Part shown: positions 50,659-59,979 of the stretch, one piece after another
Numbering within the stretch: position 1 is the stretch's first letter
Layout of the letters: each line of letters starts with the position of its first letter
Assembly (NCBI RefSeq): GCF_038039215.1
Contig: NZ_JBBPCL010000001.1
Span: forward strand, 1,240,001-1,304,000
Direction: 5' to 3'
Source of the DNA: Pseudonocardia sp. T1-2H
Lineage (GTDB): Bacteria > Actinomycetota > Actinomycetes > Mycobacteriales > Pseudonocardiaceae
DNA length: 64,000 nucleotides
Made by a program: the position numbers and the translations under genes
The notes under the pieces: model-generated
What the model was told of the DNA's origin: nothing
What the model saw: the letters and a program-made list of their open reading frames with translations, nothing else
The model's database searches: none

Positions 50659-51305
50659 CCCTGCGGCTCGCCGACCCGTCCGAGCGGGACGACCTCGGCG
50701 CGTTCACCGCGCGCGTCGTCCGCCTCGACCAGACCGCCCAGGTCACGCTCCGGGCGTCGGCGCACCGGGTGACGGCCTGGGCCGCCACCCCCTTCGACGT
50801 CCTGGCCACCCGCTCCGTCGCCGGCGTCATGGAGCCGGACGAGGTCACCGTCGACGCGACCGCGCTGCTCACCGCCCTGGCGGTGGACCGGTCCGAGGAG
50901 ATCGACCCGGGCCCGGGGTTCGGGCTGTGGGCGGGGGAGCTGCCGCCGGACAGGGGCTGGGCGCCCGTCGACGACGTCCCGGCCGCCGAGCTGGAGCAGC
51001 TCACCGAACGGGGGCTCGCGCTGGCGCGGGAGCACGGCAGCGCCCACGGGCCGCCGTCGTCCCTGCTGGACCAGACGGTGCTGACGGTGACCGGCTCCGG
51101 GGTGCGGGGCGGGGTCAAGGTGCCGATGCGGGCGCTGTTCGCGCTGTCCGGGATGGGGTTCCTCGGGGGCGCGGACACTGGGGCCGGTCCGGCGGGGGAG
51201 ACCCCGGTGGTGCGGATCTCGGCGACGGGCTCGTGGATGCGCCTGGACGCCCGCTACGGCGCGGTCGTCCGGCGGCGGGTCCTCAGCCTGCCCCTCTTCA
51301 CGTAG
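50655..51305 (+). CDS. Conserved actinobacterial hypothetical protein
   Basis: 216 residues from GTG 50655, coupled to the thioesterase. No membrane segment or known motif; the N-terminal part (VTLRASAHRVTAWAATPFDV) and the segment DQTVLTVTGSGVRGGVKVPM look like folded alpha/beta structure. I recall such a gene near glutamate dehydrogenase in related genomes, but no function. It is convergent with the glucosidase. Confidence 0.75.
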   Translation: MTLRLADPSERDDLGAFTARVVRLDQTAQVTLRASAHRVTAWAATPFDVLATRSVAGVMEPDEVTVDATALLTALAVDRSEEIDPGPGFGLWAGELPPDRGWAPVDDVPAAELEQLTERGLALAREHGSAHGPPSSLLDQTVLTVTGSGVRGGVKVPMRALFALSGMGFLGGADTGAGPAGETPVVRISATGSWMRLDARYGAVVRRRVLSLPLFT

Positions 51306-51327
51306 CCCCACCTGCCGGAACGGCCGA

Positions 51328-52866
51328 TCAGGTGAGCCAGGCCGCCGCGTTCGGCGGGAGTTCCCCGTCCACCAGCGGCACGCTCGTGAGCAGGACGTCC
51401 CCCGGCGGCAGCGGCACCGGGACCGACGAGGCGTTGAGGGCGCAGACCAGCGTCGAGGCGCTGCGGCGGAAGGCGAAGCAGCCGGGCGGGGCGCCGTACC
51501 ACTCCACCGCGTCCCCGGCGAAGCCCGGATGGTTCGCCCGCAGCTCCAGGGCGCGCCGGTACAGGGAGAGCGTCGAGCCCACGTCCTCCAGCTGTGCCGC
51601 CACGGTGAGCCGGCCGTACTCCTGCGGCATCGGCAGCCACGCGGCGCCGGTGGTGAACCCGTACCCGGGGGGCTCGGCGTCCCAGGGCATCGGGACCCGA
51701 CACCCGTCGCGGCCGCGGCCCGAGGGGTCCTGCAGCACCTCCTCCGCCAGCTCGACGTCCGGCAGGCCCAGCTCCTCGCCCTCGTACAGGTACACCGAGC
51801 CGGGCAGGGCCAGCACGACCAGCGCCATCGCCCGGGCCCGCGCGGTGCCGACGTCGCCGCCGCCGTAGCGGGTCACCGCCCGCGGGACGTCGTGGTTCGC
51901 GAGCGTCCAGGTGGGCTCCGCCCCGACGCCCGCGAAGGTCGCGAGGGTGCGGTCGATCGCGGCCCGGACGGCGTCGGCCTCGAACGGCGCGTGCAGCAGC
52001 CGGAACCCGAACGCCTGGTGCAGCTCGTCCGGACGCACGTACCGGGCGAACGCCTCGTCGTCGCCGACCAGCACCTCGCCGACGGCCATCCGACCGGGGT
52101 AGTGGTCCAGCACGGCGCGGATCATCCGGTGGACGTCGTGGACGCCCGGATCGTCGAAGCGGGGGTCGTTGTCCCGGTCCCCGAGCGGGGTCCAGCCGGG
52201 CTGGCGCAGGTCGTCCGGCAGGGTCTCCGGCTTGGCCATCCCGTGGGCGACGTCGATGCGGAACCCGTCGACGCCGCGGTCCGCCCAGAACCGGATCGTC
52301 TTCTCCGTGTCCGCCCAGACCTCCGGGTTGGTCCAGTCGAGGTCCGGCTGGTCGGCGGTGAAGAGGTGCATGTACCACTCGCCGGGCTCGCCACCGGGGC
52401 CCGGCACGTGGGTCCACGCCGGACCGCCGAAGACGCTGCGCCAGTTGTTCGGCGGCTCGGCCCCGTTCCGGCCGCGGCCCGGCCGGAAGTGGTAGCGGGC
52501 CCGCTCGGGGCTGCCCGGCGCGGACTCCACCGCCCCGCGGAACCACTCGTGCTCGGTCGACGTGTGGTTGCCGACGAGGTCCACGACCACCTGCATGCCG
52601 CGCCGATGCGCCTCGGCGAGCAGGGCGTCGAACGACTCCAGGTCCCCGAACAGCGGGTCGACGTCCCGGGGGTCCGCCACGTCGTAGCCGTGGTCGACCA
52701 TGGGGGAGCGGTAGAACGGGGTCAGCCAGAGCGCGTCGACGCCGAGGAGTTCCAGGTAGCCGAGCCGGCCCCGGATGCCGTTGAGATCGCCCACCCCGTC
52801 ACCGTCGGAGTCGGCGAAGCTACGGACGTAGACCTCGTAGACGACCGCCTCCTGCCACCACCGCAC
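51328..52866 (-). CDS. GH13 alpha-glucosidase / oligo-1,6-glucosidase type
   Basis: 512 residues from GTG 52864-52866. The TIM-barrel motifs are complete: VVVDLVGNHTS (about 100), GFRIDVAHG with the nucleophile Asp205, AVGEVLV with acid/base Glu264, and TLANHD with Asp326. The N terminus (WWQEAVVYEVYVRSFADSDG) matches intracellular alpha-glucosidases. There is no signal peptide, so it acts on imported oligosaccharides or cytoplasmic glucans. CAGGAT lies six bases before the GTG. The globin gene lies upstream on the same strand. Confidence 0.9.
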   Translation of the reverse strand: MRWWQEAVVYEVYVRSFADSDGDGVGDLNGIRGRLGYLELLGVDALWLTPFYRSPMVDHGYDVADPRDVDPLFGDLESFDALLAEAHRRGMQVVVDLVGNHTSTEHEWFRGAVESAPGSPERARYHFRPGRGRNGAEPPNNWRSVFGGPAWTHVPGPGGEPGEWYMHLFTADQPDLDWTNPEVWADTEKTIRFWADRGVDGFRIDVAHGMAKPETLPDDLRQPGWTPLGDRDNDPRFDDPGVHDVHRMIRAVLDHYPGRMAVGEVLVGDDEAFARYVRPDELHQAFGFRLLHAPFEADAVRAAIDRTLATFAGVGAEPTWTLANHDVPRAVTRYGGGDVGTARARAMALVVLALPGSVYLYEGEELGLPDVELAEEVLQDPSGRGRDGCRVPMPWDAEPPGYGFTTGAAWLPMPQEYGRLTVAAQLEDVGSTLSLYRRALELRANHPGFAGDAVEWYGAPPGCFAFRRSASTLVCALNASSVPVPLPPGDVLLTSVPLVDGELPPNAAAWLT

Positions 52867-52905
52867 ACGATCATCCTGCCAAATCCGCAGCCGGAATCCC
52901 GCTTT

Positions 52906-53289
52906 TCAGACCTGTGAGTTGACCATGCTCGCGGCCGCGTACTCCAGGTAGTTCCACAGTTGCGCACGGTGCGGCTCGTCGAGCTCCGCCTCGTCGACGG
53001 CGATCCGCATGCACCGCAGCCACGCGTCCCGCTGGAGCGGCCCGACCGTGAACGGGGAGTGCCGCATGCGCAGCCGGGGGTGCCCGCGCTGCTCCGAATA
53101 GGTGCGCGGGCCGCCCCAGTACTGCTCCAGGAACATCCGGAGCCGGTTCTCGGCGGGGCCCAGGTCCTCCTCCGGATACAGCGGCCGGAGGATCTCGTCG
53201 ACGGCGACCTGTTCGTAGAAGCGGTGGACGATCTGGTGGAAGATCTTCTCACCGCCCACCTCGGCATAGAAGTTCTGTGGTGCGCTCAC
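52906..53289 (-). CDS. glbO: Truncated hemoglobin, group II (GlbO-like)
   Basis: 127 residues. [20 protein letters not shown] begins the fold; [20 protein letters not shown] holds the CD1/CD-E residues and the proximal helix is [19 protein letters not shown] with the heme-ligand His. The Tyr and Trp positions fit group II. It binds O2 or NO in the cytoplasm. GTG 53289 was chosen because it starts the family. It sits 18 bases from the MscS stop and 39 bases before the glucosidase start, all on the minus strand. Confidence 0.93.
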   Translation of the reverse strand: MSAPQNFYAEVGGEKIFHQIVHRFYEQVAVDEILRPLYPEEDLGPAENRLRMFLEQYWGGPRTYSEQRGHPRLRMRHSPFTVGPLQRDAWLRCMRIAVDEAELDEPHRAQLWNYLEYAAASMVNSQV

Positions 53290-53307
53290 TCCTACAGTCT
53301 CCCCGGC

Positions 53308-54333
53308 TCAGCTCGCCGCGGCACCGTCGGCTGCGCCACGGGTGGCGAACGGCCCGGGCCGGGGCATGTTGTGCTCGTCGAACTCGTCGGTGATGGCGGC
53401 ATTCAGCGCGCGCTGCACGGCGAACTGCCTGCCCGGGTTGACCTTGACGGTCAGCCGCAGCGTGACACCCTCCGCGGTCACCTTCTCGACGCCCAGGACC
53501 TCCGGCGGCTCGAGCACGTCGTCCTTGATGTCCTCACCCTCGACCCGGCTCGCGGCGATGCGGCCGGCGAGCTCGCCCGCCTGCGTCATGTCCGCGGTGT
53601 GCGCCAGCGGCAGGTCGACGACGGCGACGGCGTAGCCCTGCGACTTGTTGCCGACGCGCAGGATCTCGCCGTTGCGGACGTACCAGACCGTGCCCTGATG
53701 GTCCCGCACCGTGGTGATCCGCAGGCCGACCGTCTCGACGACGCCGCTGGCCTCGCCCAGGTCCACGATGTCCCCGACGCCGTACTGGTCCTCGAGGAGC
53801 ATGAACATGCCGGACAGGAAGTCCCGGACCAGGTTCTGCGCGCCGAAGCCGACGGCGACGCCGACGATCCCGGCCGAGGCCAGGATCGGCCCGAGGGCCA
53901 CCCCGAACTCGGCGAGGATCATCACCGCGGCGATCAGCAGCACCACCGCGGACGTGATCGAGCGCAGCACCGAGCCGATCGTCCGGGCCCGCTGCGCGCG
54001 CCGCGCGGTGACCAGCGGGTTCGCCCCGGCCCGGAGCCGCTTCGGGGCGCGGCCCAGAAGCTTGGTGACGTGCCCGTTGGTGGCGCCCGCGACGAGGCGG
54101 GTGATGGAGCGATGCAGCAGGTGCCGGACCCCCAGGGCGATGACCAGGATGAGGACGATCCGCAGGGTGGGCGTCACGACCGCGTCCGCGGCGCTGGCCA
54201 GCGACCCGTTGTTCGTCCAGTGGTAGAAGCGGGCGCACCAGCTGGCGGGGGCGGCGGTGCAGGCGGGGGGTTCGGCGAGGGCGGTCTGCACCGCGTCGGG
54301 GATGGTCGCCGGGATCGGGGTTGCAGGGGTCAT
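53308..54333 (-). CDS. MscS-family mechanosensitive ion channel
   Basis: 341 residues from ATG 54333. Membrane segments at about 55-75 and 120-165 include the pore helix ILASAGIVGVAVGFGAQNLV followed by RDFLSGMFMLLEDQYGVGDI, the signature of MscS. The cytoplasmic beta domain (GVVETVGLRITTVRDHQGTV) and alpha/beta domain complete it. It releases solutes on hypo-osmotic shock. The ATG overlaps the stop of the upstream peptidase gene (ATGA), so the two are coupled. Confidence 0.92.
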   Translation of the reverse strand: MTPATPIPATIPDAVQTALAEPPACTAAPASWCARFYHWTNNGSLASAADAVVTPTLRIVLILVIALGVRHLLHRSITRLVAGATNGHVTKLLGRAPKRLRAGANPLVTARRAQRARTIGSVLRSITSAVVLLIAAVMILAEFGVALGPILASAGIVGVAVGFGAQNLVRDFLSGMFMLLEDQYGVGDIVDLGEASGVVETVGLRITTVRDHQGTVWYVRNGEILRVGNKSQGYAVAVVDLPLAHTADMTQAGELAGRIAASRVEGEDIKDDVLEPPEVLGVEKVTAEGVTLRLTVKVNPGRQFAVQRALNAAITDEFDEHNMPRPGPFATRGAADGAAAS

Positions 54334-56447
54334 ACGAGCTCCAGACCGGTGTGGGCGGCGAGGAAGGCGAGCGTGTCCACCGACAGCGCGACGCTGCGGG
54401 AGATCGAGCGGGCGCCGTGCCCGACGTCGGTCTCGCGGCGGAACAGGACGGGACGGGTCGTGACCTCGCCCGTGGTGGCGTCCTGCAGCGCCGCGCACAT
54501 CTTGCGGGCGTGCAGCGGGTCCACCCGGGAGTCCGACTCGAACACGGTGAACAGCACGGCGGGGTATTCGATGCCGCCCTGCACCTGGTGGTAGGGCGAG
54601 TAGGAGAGCAGCCAGCCGAGCTCGTCGGCGTCCGCGGCCGTGCCGTACTCGTCGTTCCAGGTGCGGCCGAGGGAGAACTCCTCGTAGCGCACCATGTCCA
54701 GCAGCGGCGCCGAGCAGACCACGGCGCGGTAGAGGTCCGGGCGCTGGACGAGCGCCGCGCCGACGAGGAGGCCGCCGTTGGAGCCGCCGGAGATACCGAG
54801 CTGCCCGGGCGTCGTGGTGCCGGAGGCGATGAGGGACTCCGCGGCGGCGTGGAAGTCGTCGAAGACGTTCTGCTTCCGCCCGCGGTTGCCCGCGCGGTGC
54901 CACTCCTCGCCCTCCTCGCCGCCTCCCCGGAGGCTGACCAGCGCGTACGCGCCGCCCGCCGCGACCCAGGCCAGCGCGGACGACGTGTACGCCGGCTCGC
55001 GGCTGATCCCGAACCCGCCGTAGCCGGTCACCATCGCCGGCCACGGGCCCTCGCCGGTGGCGGGCGTGACGACGAACATCCGGACGGTCGTGCCGTCCCG
55101 GGAGGTGAACTCGCGCTGCTCGGTGCGCACGTCCGGGACGGTCACGTCCCCGGGCGCGGTGCTCTCCAGGACCGTCTCCCCGCTCACCCGGTCGTACCGG
55201 TGCACCTGCGGCGGCGTGACCAGGTCCGTCCAACCGATCCAGAGGGAGCCGTCGCGTTGCGGGGTGTCCCGGTCCGGCACCGTCAGCCCGGTCAGCGAGC
55301 CGGTGCCGGGGAGCGGCACGGTGCCCCGGGGCGTCCCGTCGACGTCGTGCAGGGCCAGCTCCGCGACGGCGTGCCGCGCGCGGGCGAGCACGAGCTGCGG
55401 TTCCTGCCCGCTCCCGGGCGCGGGCTCCAACCAGCGGACGCCCTCCAGGACGGACTCCGGGTCCTCGCCGACGAGGTCCCGCCAGTGCTCGCGGCCGGGC
55501 GTGCGGGGGTCGGTGACGGCGAGCTTCCAGCGCGGGGCGCCGTCGGTGGTGTGCAGGTACAGGCGGTCGTCGCGGTCGACCCAGGCGACGGCGCGGACGT
55601 CGTCGGCCTGGGTGAGGATCGTGGTCAGCTCCGCCGTCCTGCCGGCGCCCAGCTCGGTGATCCACAGGCTGTCCCGGCGGGCCGTGCCGACGTTCGCGCT
55701 GACGATCAGCCACCGGCCGTCCCGGGAGACCCGGACGCCGTAGTAGGTGTGGTCCTCGTAGAGCCCCGAGCCGGTGACCAGCGAGTCCTGCTCCGTCGGG
55801 GCGCCGACGCGGTGCCGCCAGATCCGCCGGTGGAAGTCGTCCTGGCCCTCGCCCATCTCGCCGGGGGCGACCTTGCGGACGAAGAAGAACTCGTCCCCGC
55901 CCGGCATCCAGGACACTGCGGAGTAGCGGCAGCGGTCGATCGGTCCGTCGACGAGCTCCCCGGACTCGACGTCCAGGACGTACAGCACGGACTGCTCGTC
56001 GCCGCCCGCGGAGACCTGGTAGGCGACCCGGCGGCCCTCGAGGTCCGGCACCCAGCTGTCCAGCGTGGTGAGCCCGGTGGGGTCCAGCACCATCGGGTCC
56101 AGCAGCGCCTTCTCGACCCCGTCCGGGCTGCGCGTGTAGATCACCGCGTGCTCCTGGCCCGGCTCGCGGCGGGAGAAGAACGCCCGGCCGGCGCGCCAGA
56201 GCGGCACCGAGATCGACCCCGCGGAGAGCAGGGCGCGCAGCCGGGCGTCCAGGACGTCCCGGCCGGGGAGGGCGTCGAGCAGGCCGCGGGCCAGGTCGTC
56301 CTGCGCGGCCGACCACTCGCGGGTGCGCGGGTCCTCGGGGTCCTCGAGCCAGCGGTACGGATCGGCGACGCGGTGCCCGTGCAGCTCCTCGACGAGATCG
56401 AGCCGTTCTGCGCCCGGATAGGGGCGGGTCCGTTCGGGCGTGCTCAC
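54330..56447 (-). CDS. Prolyl oligopeptidase family serine peptidase (S9A)
   Basis: 705 residues, the usual size. The N-terminal beta-propeller starts VADPYRWLEDPEDPRTREW. The C-terminal hydrolase domain has GYGGFGISREPAYTSSALAW, the nucleophile in GISGGSNGGLLVGAALVQRP, the acid in SDSRVDPLHARKMCA and the His in DVGHGARS. It cleaves short peptides after proline in the cytoplasm; no signal peptide is seen. TACGCT lies eight bases before GTG 56447, consistent with a leaderless start. Confidence 0.92.
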   Translation of the reverse strand: MSTPERTRPYPGAERLDLVEELHGHRVADPYRWLEDPEDPRTREWSAAQDDLARGLLDALPGRDVLDARLRALLSAGSISVPLWRAGRAFFSRREPGQEHAVIYTRSPDGVEKALLDPMVLDPTGLTTLDSWVPDLEGRRVAYQVSAGGDEQSVLYVLDVESGELVDGPIDRCRYSAVSWMPGGDEFFFVRKVAPGEMGEGQDDFHRRIWRHRVGAPTEQDSLVTGSGLYEDHTYYGVRVSRDGRWLIVSANVGTARRDSLWITELGAGRTAELTTILTQADDVRAVAWVDRDDRLYLHTTDGAPRWKLAVTDPRTPGREHWRDLVGEDPESVLEGVRWLEPAPGSGQEPQLVLARARHAVAELALHDVDGTPRGTVPLPGTGSLTGLTVPDRDTPQRDGSLWIGWTDLVTPPQVHRYDRVSGETVLESTAPGDVTVPDVRTEQREFTSRDGTTVRMFVVTPATGEGPWPAMVTGYGGFGISREPAYTSSALAWVAAGGAYALVSLRGGGEEGEEWHRAGNRGRKQNVFDDFHAAAESLIASGTTTPGQLGISGGSNGGLLVGAALVQRPDLYRAVVCSAPLLDMVRYEEFSLGRTWNDEYGTAADADELGWLLSYSPYHQVQGGIEYPAVLFTVFESDSRVDPLHARKMCAALQDATTGEVTTRPVLFRRETDVGHGARSISRSVALSVDTLAFLAAHTGLELV

Positions 56448-56499
56448 GCGTCGGGAGCGTACGTCACCCGATCAGGGTCGCCGGGAGGCGGTTGCCGCC

Positions 56500-56859
56500 C
56501 TAAGGACGCCGCAGGCTCAGCTCGGCGAGCTCCGCACCCGTCAGCTCGGTGGTCTCGTGCGCGTCCGGTGCCCCGGGGGTGATGACCAGCGCCATCCCGG
56601 CGAACCCGCCGACCTGGGCGAGGACCCGGCAGGGCGACGCCTCCACGATGGTCACCGGCTCGCCGCGGAACCACCAGCGCTCGGCCAGCACGCCCAGCCC
56701 GAGCCGGTGCAGCTCGGCCACGGCCGACCCCTCGTCCACGGCCGTGCCGAGCTCACCCCCGAACACCGTGAGGTAGCGCCAGCTCCCGGCGCCGTCCGGC
56801 TCGACGAAGCCGATCAGCTCCTCGTCGTCCCGGCGGACCTCGGCGCGGTAGGCGGTCAT
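56500..56859 (-). CDS. Hypothetical small protein
   Basis: 119 residues from ATG 56859, with GGAGGAG eight bases upstream, so the start is well supported. The sequence (ELIGFVEPDGAGSWRYLTVF, then AERWWFRGEPVTIVEASP) looks like a compact alpha/beta protein of the kind often found in actinobacteria. I do not recognise a function. Confidence 0.7.
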   Translation of the reverse strand: MTAYRAEVRRDDEELIGFVEPDGAGSWRYLTVFGGELGTAVDEGSAVAELHRLGLGVLAERWWFRGEPVTIVEASPCRVLAQVGGFAGMALVITPGAPDAHETTELTGAELAELSLRRP

Positions 56860-56936
56860 GGTTCGGCTCCTCCCGGGTCCGTCGGTGTGCGGTCGGGAGT
56901 CAGGGTGCGCGGCCGGGCCGCGCCGCAGCAACGGAT

Positions 56937-57584
56937 TTACCGCCGCGTGACGTGCTCCGGGACGGCCCGACCTGCCGGGACGTGCTCGTCCGGGACGGGC
57001 ACGCCGAAGGTCGGGAGGACGGGGAGGACGCCGGCCCAGACGTCGTCGGTGATGTCCTCCTCGTCGTCGCCGGGTGGGCCGGTGCGGACCTTGACGCTCG
57101 CCTCGGCGAGGTCCATCGCGAGGACCGCGGTGGCGGCCAGCTCCCGGCGCGACGGGGTGCGCGCGTGCTCCCAGGAGCCGGGCGCGAGGTGCTCGACGAT
57201 CGCCCGCAGCGAGTCCCGGCGCTCGGTCTCGTCCGTGACCGGGCGCGCGGTGCCGTGGACGACCGCGCTGCGGTAGTTCATCGAGAAGTGGAAGACCGCG
57301 CGGGCGTAGACGATCCCGTCGAGGTGGGTGACCGTGAGGCAGGCCGGCATCTCGCCGGAGCGCAGCCAGCGCGCGCCGGAGGAGCCGTGCACGTAGATCG
57401 TGTCGCCGATGCGGCCGTAGCCGGTGGGGAGCACGACGGGCGCCCCGTCCGCGACGAACCCGAAGTGGCACACGAGACCGGCGTCCAGCACGGCGTAGAG
57501 GTCCGCGCGGTCGGTGCGGGCGCGCTCGCCGAGCCGGCCGAGCGTGCTGCGTCCGGTGGGGGACAGGGGGGTCGTGGTGGTCAC
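56937..57584 (-). CDS. PNPOx-like flavin-binding protein (NimA/PPOX class)
   Basis: 215 residues. LYAVLDAGLVCHFGFVADGA and PTGYGRIGDTIYVHGSSGAR are the split-barrel strands of pyridoxamine-phosphate-oxidase-like proteins; the FHFSMNYRSAVVHGTARPV segment fits the NimA/YcdH branch. CACACT lies six bases before GTG 57584. It is divergent from a MocR-family gene. This arrangement is common for PdxR-type regulators and suggests a vitamin B6 or flavin role, not proven here. Confidence 0.85.
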   Translation of the reverse strand: MTTTTPLSPTGRSTLGRLGERARTDRADLYAVLDAGLVCHFGFVADGAPVVLPTGYGRIGDTIYVHGSSGARWLRSGEMPACLTVTHLDGIVYARAVFHFSMNYRSAVVHGTARPVTDETERRDSLRAIVEHLAPGSWEHARTPSRRELAATAVLAMDLAEASVKVRTGPPGDDEEDITDDVWAGVLPVLPTFGVPVPDEHVPAGRAVPEHVTRR

Positions 57585-57655
57585 CTCCCGAGTGTGCGCC
57601 GCGGTGGTGGCATCCTGGGAGAGCCATTCCCGCTCGGATCGAGGAGGCCAATCCG

Positions 57656-59035
57656 GTGGACGTCCCGCCGATCGTGCTCGACCGCTCCGGCGCCGAGCCC
57701 CTCGCCGTGCAGCTCGCCGGGGCGCTGCGCGGGGCCGCGGCGGGCGGCACGCTGCGCGCGGGGGACCGGCTGCCCTCGACGCGCGCGCTCGCCGCCACCC
57801 TCGGCCTGAGCCGGACGGTCACCGCCGCCGCCTACGAGCAGCTGCTCGCCGAGGGCTGGGTCGAGGGCAGGGTGGGCGCGGGCACCTACGTGACGACGGC
57901 GCCGCCGGCTCGGCTCCCGGCCCGGCGGCGTGAGGACGCAGGCGCCACCGAGGCGGACCTGGTCGTGATGCGTGCCGGCGTCCCGTGCACCGAGGTGCTC
58001 GATCGCGGAGCCTGGCGCCGGGCCTGGCGGGCGGCCGCCGACCCCGCGCCGGACACCGAGCCCAGGCCGGAGGGGTTGCCGGAGTTCCGGGCGGCCGTCG
58101 TCGAGCATCTGCTGCGGCACCGGGGCCTCGCCGCGGACCCGGCGGACGTCCTCGCCACCGGCGGCAGCACGGGCGCGATCGCCGAGGTCGCCCGGACGCT
58201 CCCCGCGGGCGCCGTCGTCGCCGTCGAGGAGCCGGGGTACCAACGGGCCGCCAGCGGGCTGCGGTCCGCCGGGCTGCGCGTCGTCGGGGTCCCGGTCGAC
58301 GACGCGGGCCTGGTCGTGGACGCGCTCCCGGCCGGGCTCGCCGCCGTCTACTGCACGCCCGCGCACCAGTTCCCGCTCGGCGGGCGGCTGCCCGCGTCCC
58401 GGCGGGTCGCGCTGGTCGAGCGGGCCAGGGCGGCCGGGTTCGTGGTCCTCGAGGACGACTACGACGGCGAGCTGCGCTACGACGTCGCCCCGCTGCCGCT
58501 GCTCGCGGCGCTCGGCCCGGACGTCGTCGCGCACTTCGGGACCACCAGCAAGATCCTCACGCCGACGCTCGGCGCGGGCTGGCTCGTCGCCCCGCCCGCC
58601 GTGCGCGAGGCGGTGCTACGGGAACGCGAACGCACCGGCAGCCGGCCCGCGCCGGCCGGGCAACGGGTGGTCACGGCGTTCGCGGCGGCGGGGGACCTGG
58701 CGCGGCACCTCCGGCGGCTGCGCCGCGAGCTGGCCGGCCGGCGGGCGGCGGTGGTCGAGGCGTTGGCCGGGATCACGGTGCTGGGCGACGAGGCGGGTGC
58801 GCACGTCGTCGTCCCGCTGCCGGACGTCGCCGCGGAACGGGCGGTGCTGCGCAGGGCCGAGGCAGCCGGGATCGCGCTCGACGGGCTCGAGCGCCACCAC
58901 GCCGCCACGTCGACGCCGGGGATCGTGCTCGGCTACGCGGGCTCGACCCGCGCCGAGCTGCGGGCTGCGCTCCCGCACGTCGCAGCGATACTCCGGGAGG
59001 CGATGTCCGGGGTGCCCGACCCCGTTCCCCGGTGA
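57656..59035 (+). CDS. MocR/PdxR-type GntR-aminotransferase fusion regulator
   Basis: 459 residues from GTG 57656, with GAGGAGG at 57641-57647. The N-terminal winged helix is GntR (LRAGDRLPSTRALAATLGLS, AAYEQLLAEGWVEGRVGAGT). The rest is a fold-I aminotransferase: DDYDGELRYDVAPLPLL and FGTTSKILTPTLGAGW, with the PLP lysine in TSKIL. These regulators bind PLP and control vitamin B6 or related genes. The divergent PNPOx-type gene 71 bases away is the likely target; GGGA-N7-TCCC lies in that gap. Confidence 0.9.
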   Translation: MDVPPIVLDRSGAEPLAVQLAGALRGAAAGGTLRAGDRLPSTRALAATLGLSRTVTAAAYEQLLAEGWVEGRVGAGTYVTTAPPARLPARRREDAGATEADLVVMRAGVPCTEVLDRGAWRRAWRAAADPAPDTEPRPEGLPEFRAAVVEHLLRHRGLAADPADVLATGGSTGAIAEVARTLPAGAVVAVEEPGYQRAASGLRSAGLRVVGVPVDDAGLVVDALPAGLAAVYCTPAHQFPLGGRLPASRRVALVERARAAGFVVLEDDYDGELRYDVAPLPLLAALGPDVVAHFGTTSKILTPTLGAGWLVAPPAVREAVLRERERTGSRPAPAGQRVVTAFAAAGDLARHLRRLRRELAGRRAAVVEALAGITVLGDEAGAHVVVPLPDVAAERAVLRRAEAAGIALDGLERHHAATSTPGIVLGYAGSTRAELRAALPHVAAILREAMSGVPDPVPR

Positions 59036-59112
59036 CGAACCGGGCGGGCGCGCCTACGGTCTGGGCGTGTCCACCCGCTCCGACCTCCCGCCGGACAGCC
59101 CGCTGTGGCACG

Positions 59113-59976
59113 GTGCCGCACGGCGAGCTCCGGGACAGCGCGGGGCAGCGCGTCCACTACACGCGCGGCGGGAGCGGCCCGCCGGTCGTCTGCCTGCACG
59201 GGTGGCCGGGCTTCTGGATCGACTACCGGTGCCTGCGCCCGCTGCTGGAGCCGGACGCGGACGTCGTCGCGATCGACCTCCGCGGATTCGGCGGCTCCAT
59301 GGACGCGGAGCTGCACGCGGACCACTTCGGCCGGGCCGCGCAGGTCGGCGTGGTGCGGGACGTGTTCGACGCGCTGGGGATCGCGCGGGCGGTGCTGGTC
59401 GGCTACGACGTCGGCTCGTCCGTCGCGATCCAGTTCGCCCGGGAGTCCCCGGAGCGGGTGACCGGCCTGGTACTCGGCAACCCGATGCATCCGGCGTCCG
59501 CGCCGCTCGCGCTGGAGCCGGACCACCGCGGGGAGTTCTGGTACCAGGACTTCCACCAGCTGCGGCTGGCCGACGAGCTCGTCGACGGCCGGCCGGAGGC
59601 GGTGCTGTCCTACCTGCGGCACTTCTACGGGCACTGGGGCCATCGGCCCGCGGCCTTCCACCCGGACCACCTCGACGACCTGGTGCGCGCCTACGCCCGC
59701 CCGGGCGCGTTCTCGCGCAGCGTGAACTGGTACCGCTCGGGCTCGTCGACGGTCTTCGCCGCGCTCGCGGCCCGGGACGCGGAGTTCCCGCCGCCGGTCG
59801 CCGTCCCCGCGTCGGTGCTCTGGGGTGCGGCCGACCCGCTGTACCCGCCGACGTTCGCCGAGGGCCTGGAGAAGACCCTGCCGGGCCACACGCTCCGGGT
59901 GCTCGACGACGTCGGCCACTTCATCCCGCTCGAGGCCCCGGACGAGACGGCCGAGGCGGTCCACCGGTTCCTCTAG
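59113..59976 (+). CDS. Alpha/beta hydrolase (haloalkane dehalogenase / epoxide hydrolase-like)
   Basis: 287 residues. VVCLHGWPGFWIDYRCLRPL has the HGxP oxyanion motif, VGYDVGSSVAIQFARE the Asp nucleophile (GYDVGS), and DDVGHFIPLEAP the His. An Asp nucleophile points to epoxide or haloalkane hydrolysis rather than an esterase. I start at GTG 59113 in this frame. TACGGT (59055-59060) stands six bases before another GTG at 59067, whose frame (STRSDLPPDSPLWHG) would run straight into this one if a single base near 59112 were altered, so the true start may be 59067 with an indel. Confidence 0.8.
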   Translation: MPHGELRDSAGQRVHYTRGGSGPPVVCLHGWPGFWIDYRCLRPLLEPDADVVAIDLRGFGGSMDAELHADHFGRAAQVGVVRDVFDALGIARAVLVGYDVGSSVAIQFARESPERVTGLVLGNPMHPASAPLALEPDHRGEFWYQDFHQLRLADELVDGRPEAVLSYLRHFYGHWGHRPAAFHPDHLDDLVRAYARPGAFSRSVNWYRSGSSTVFAALAARDAEFPPPVAVPASVLWGAADPLYPPTFAEGLEKTLPGHTLRVLDDVGHFIPLEAPDETAEAVHRFL

Positions 59977-59979
59977 TGC

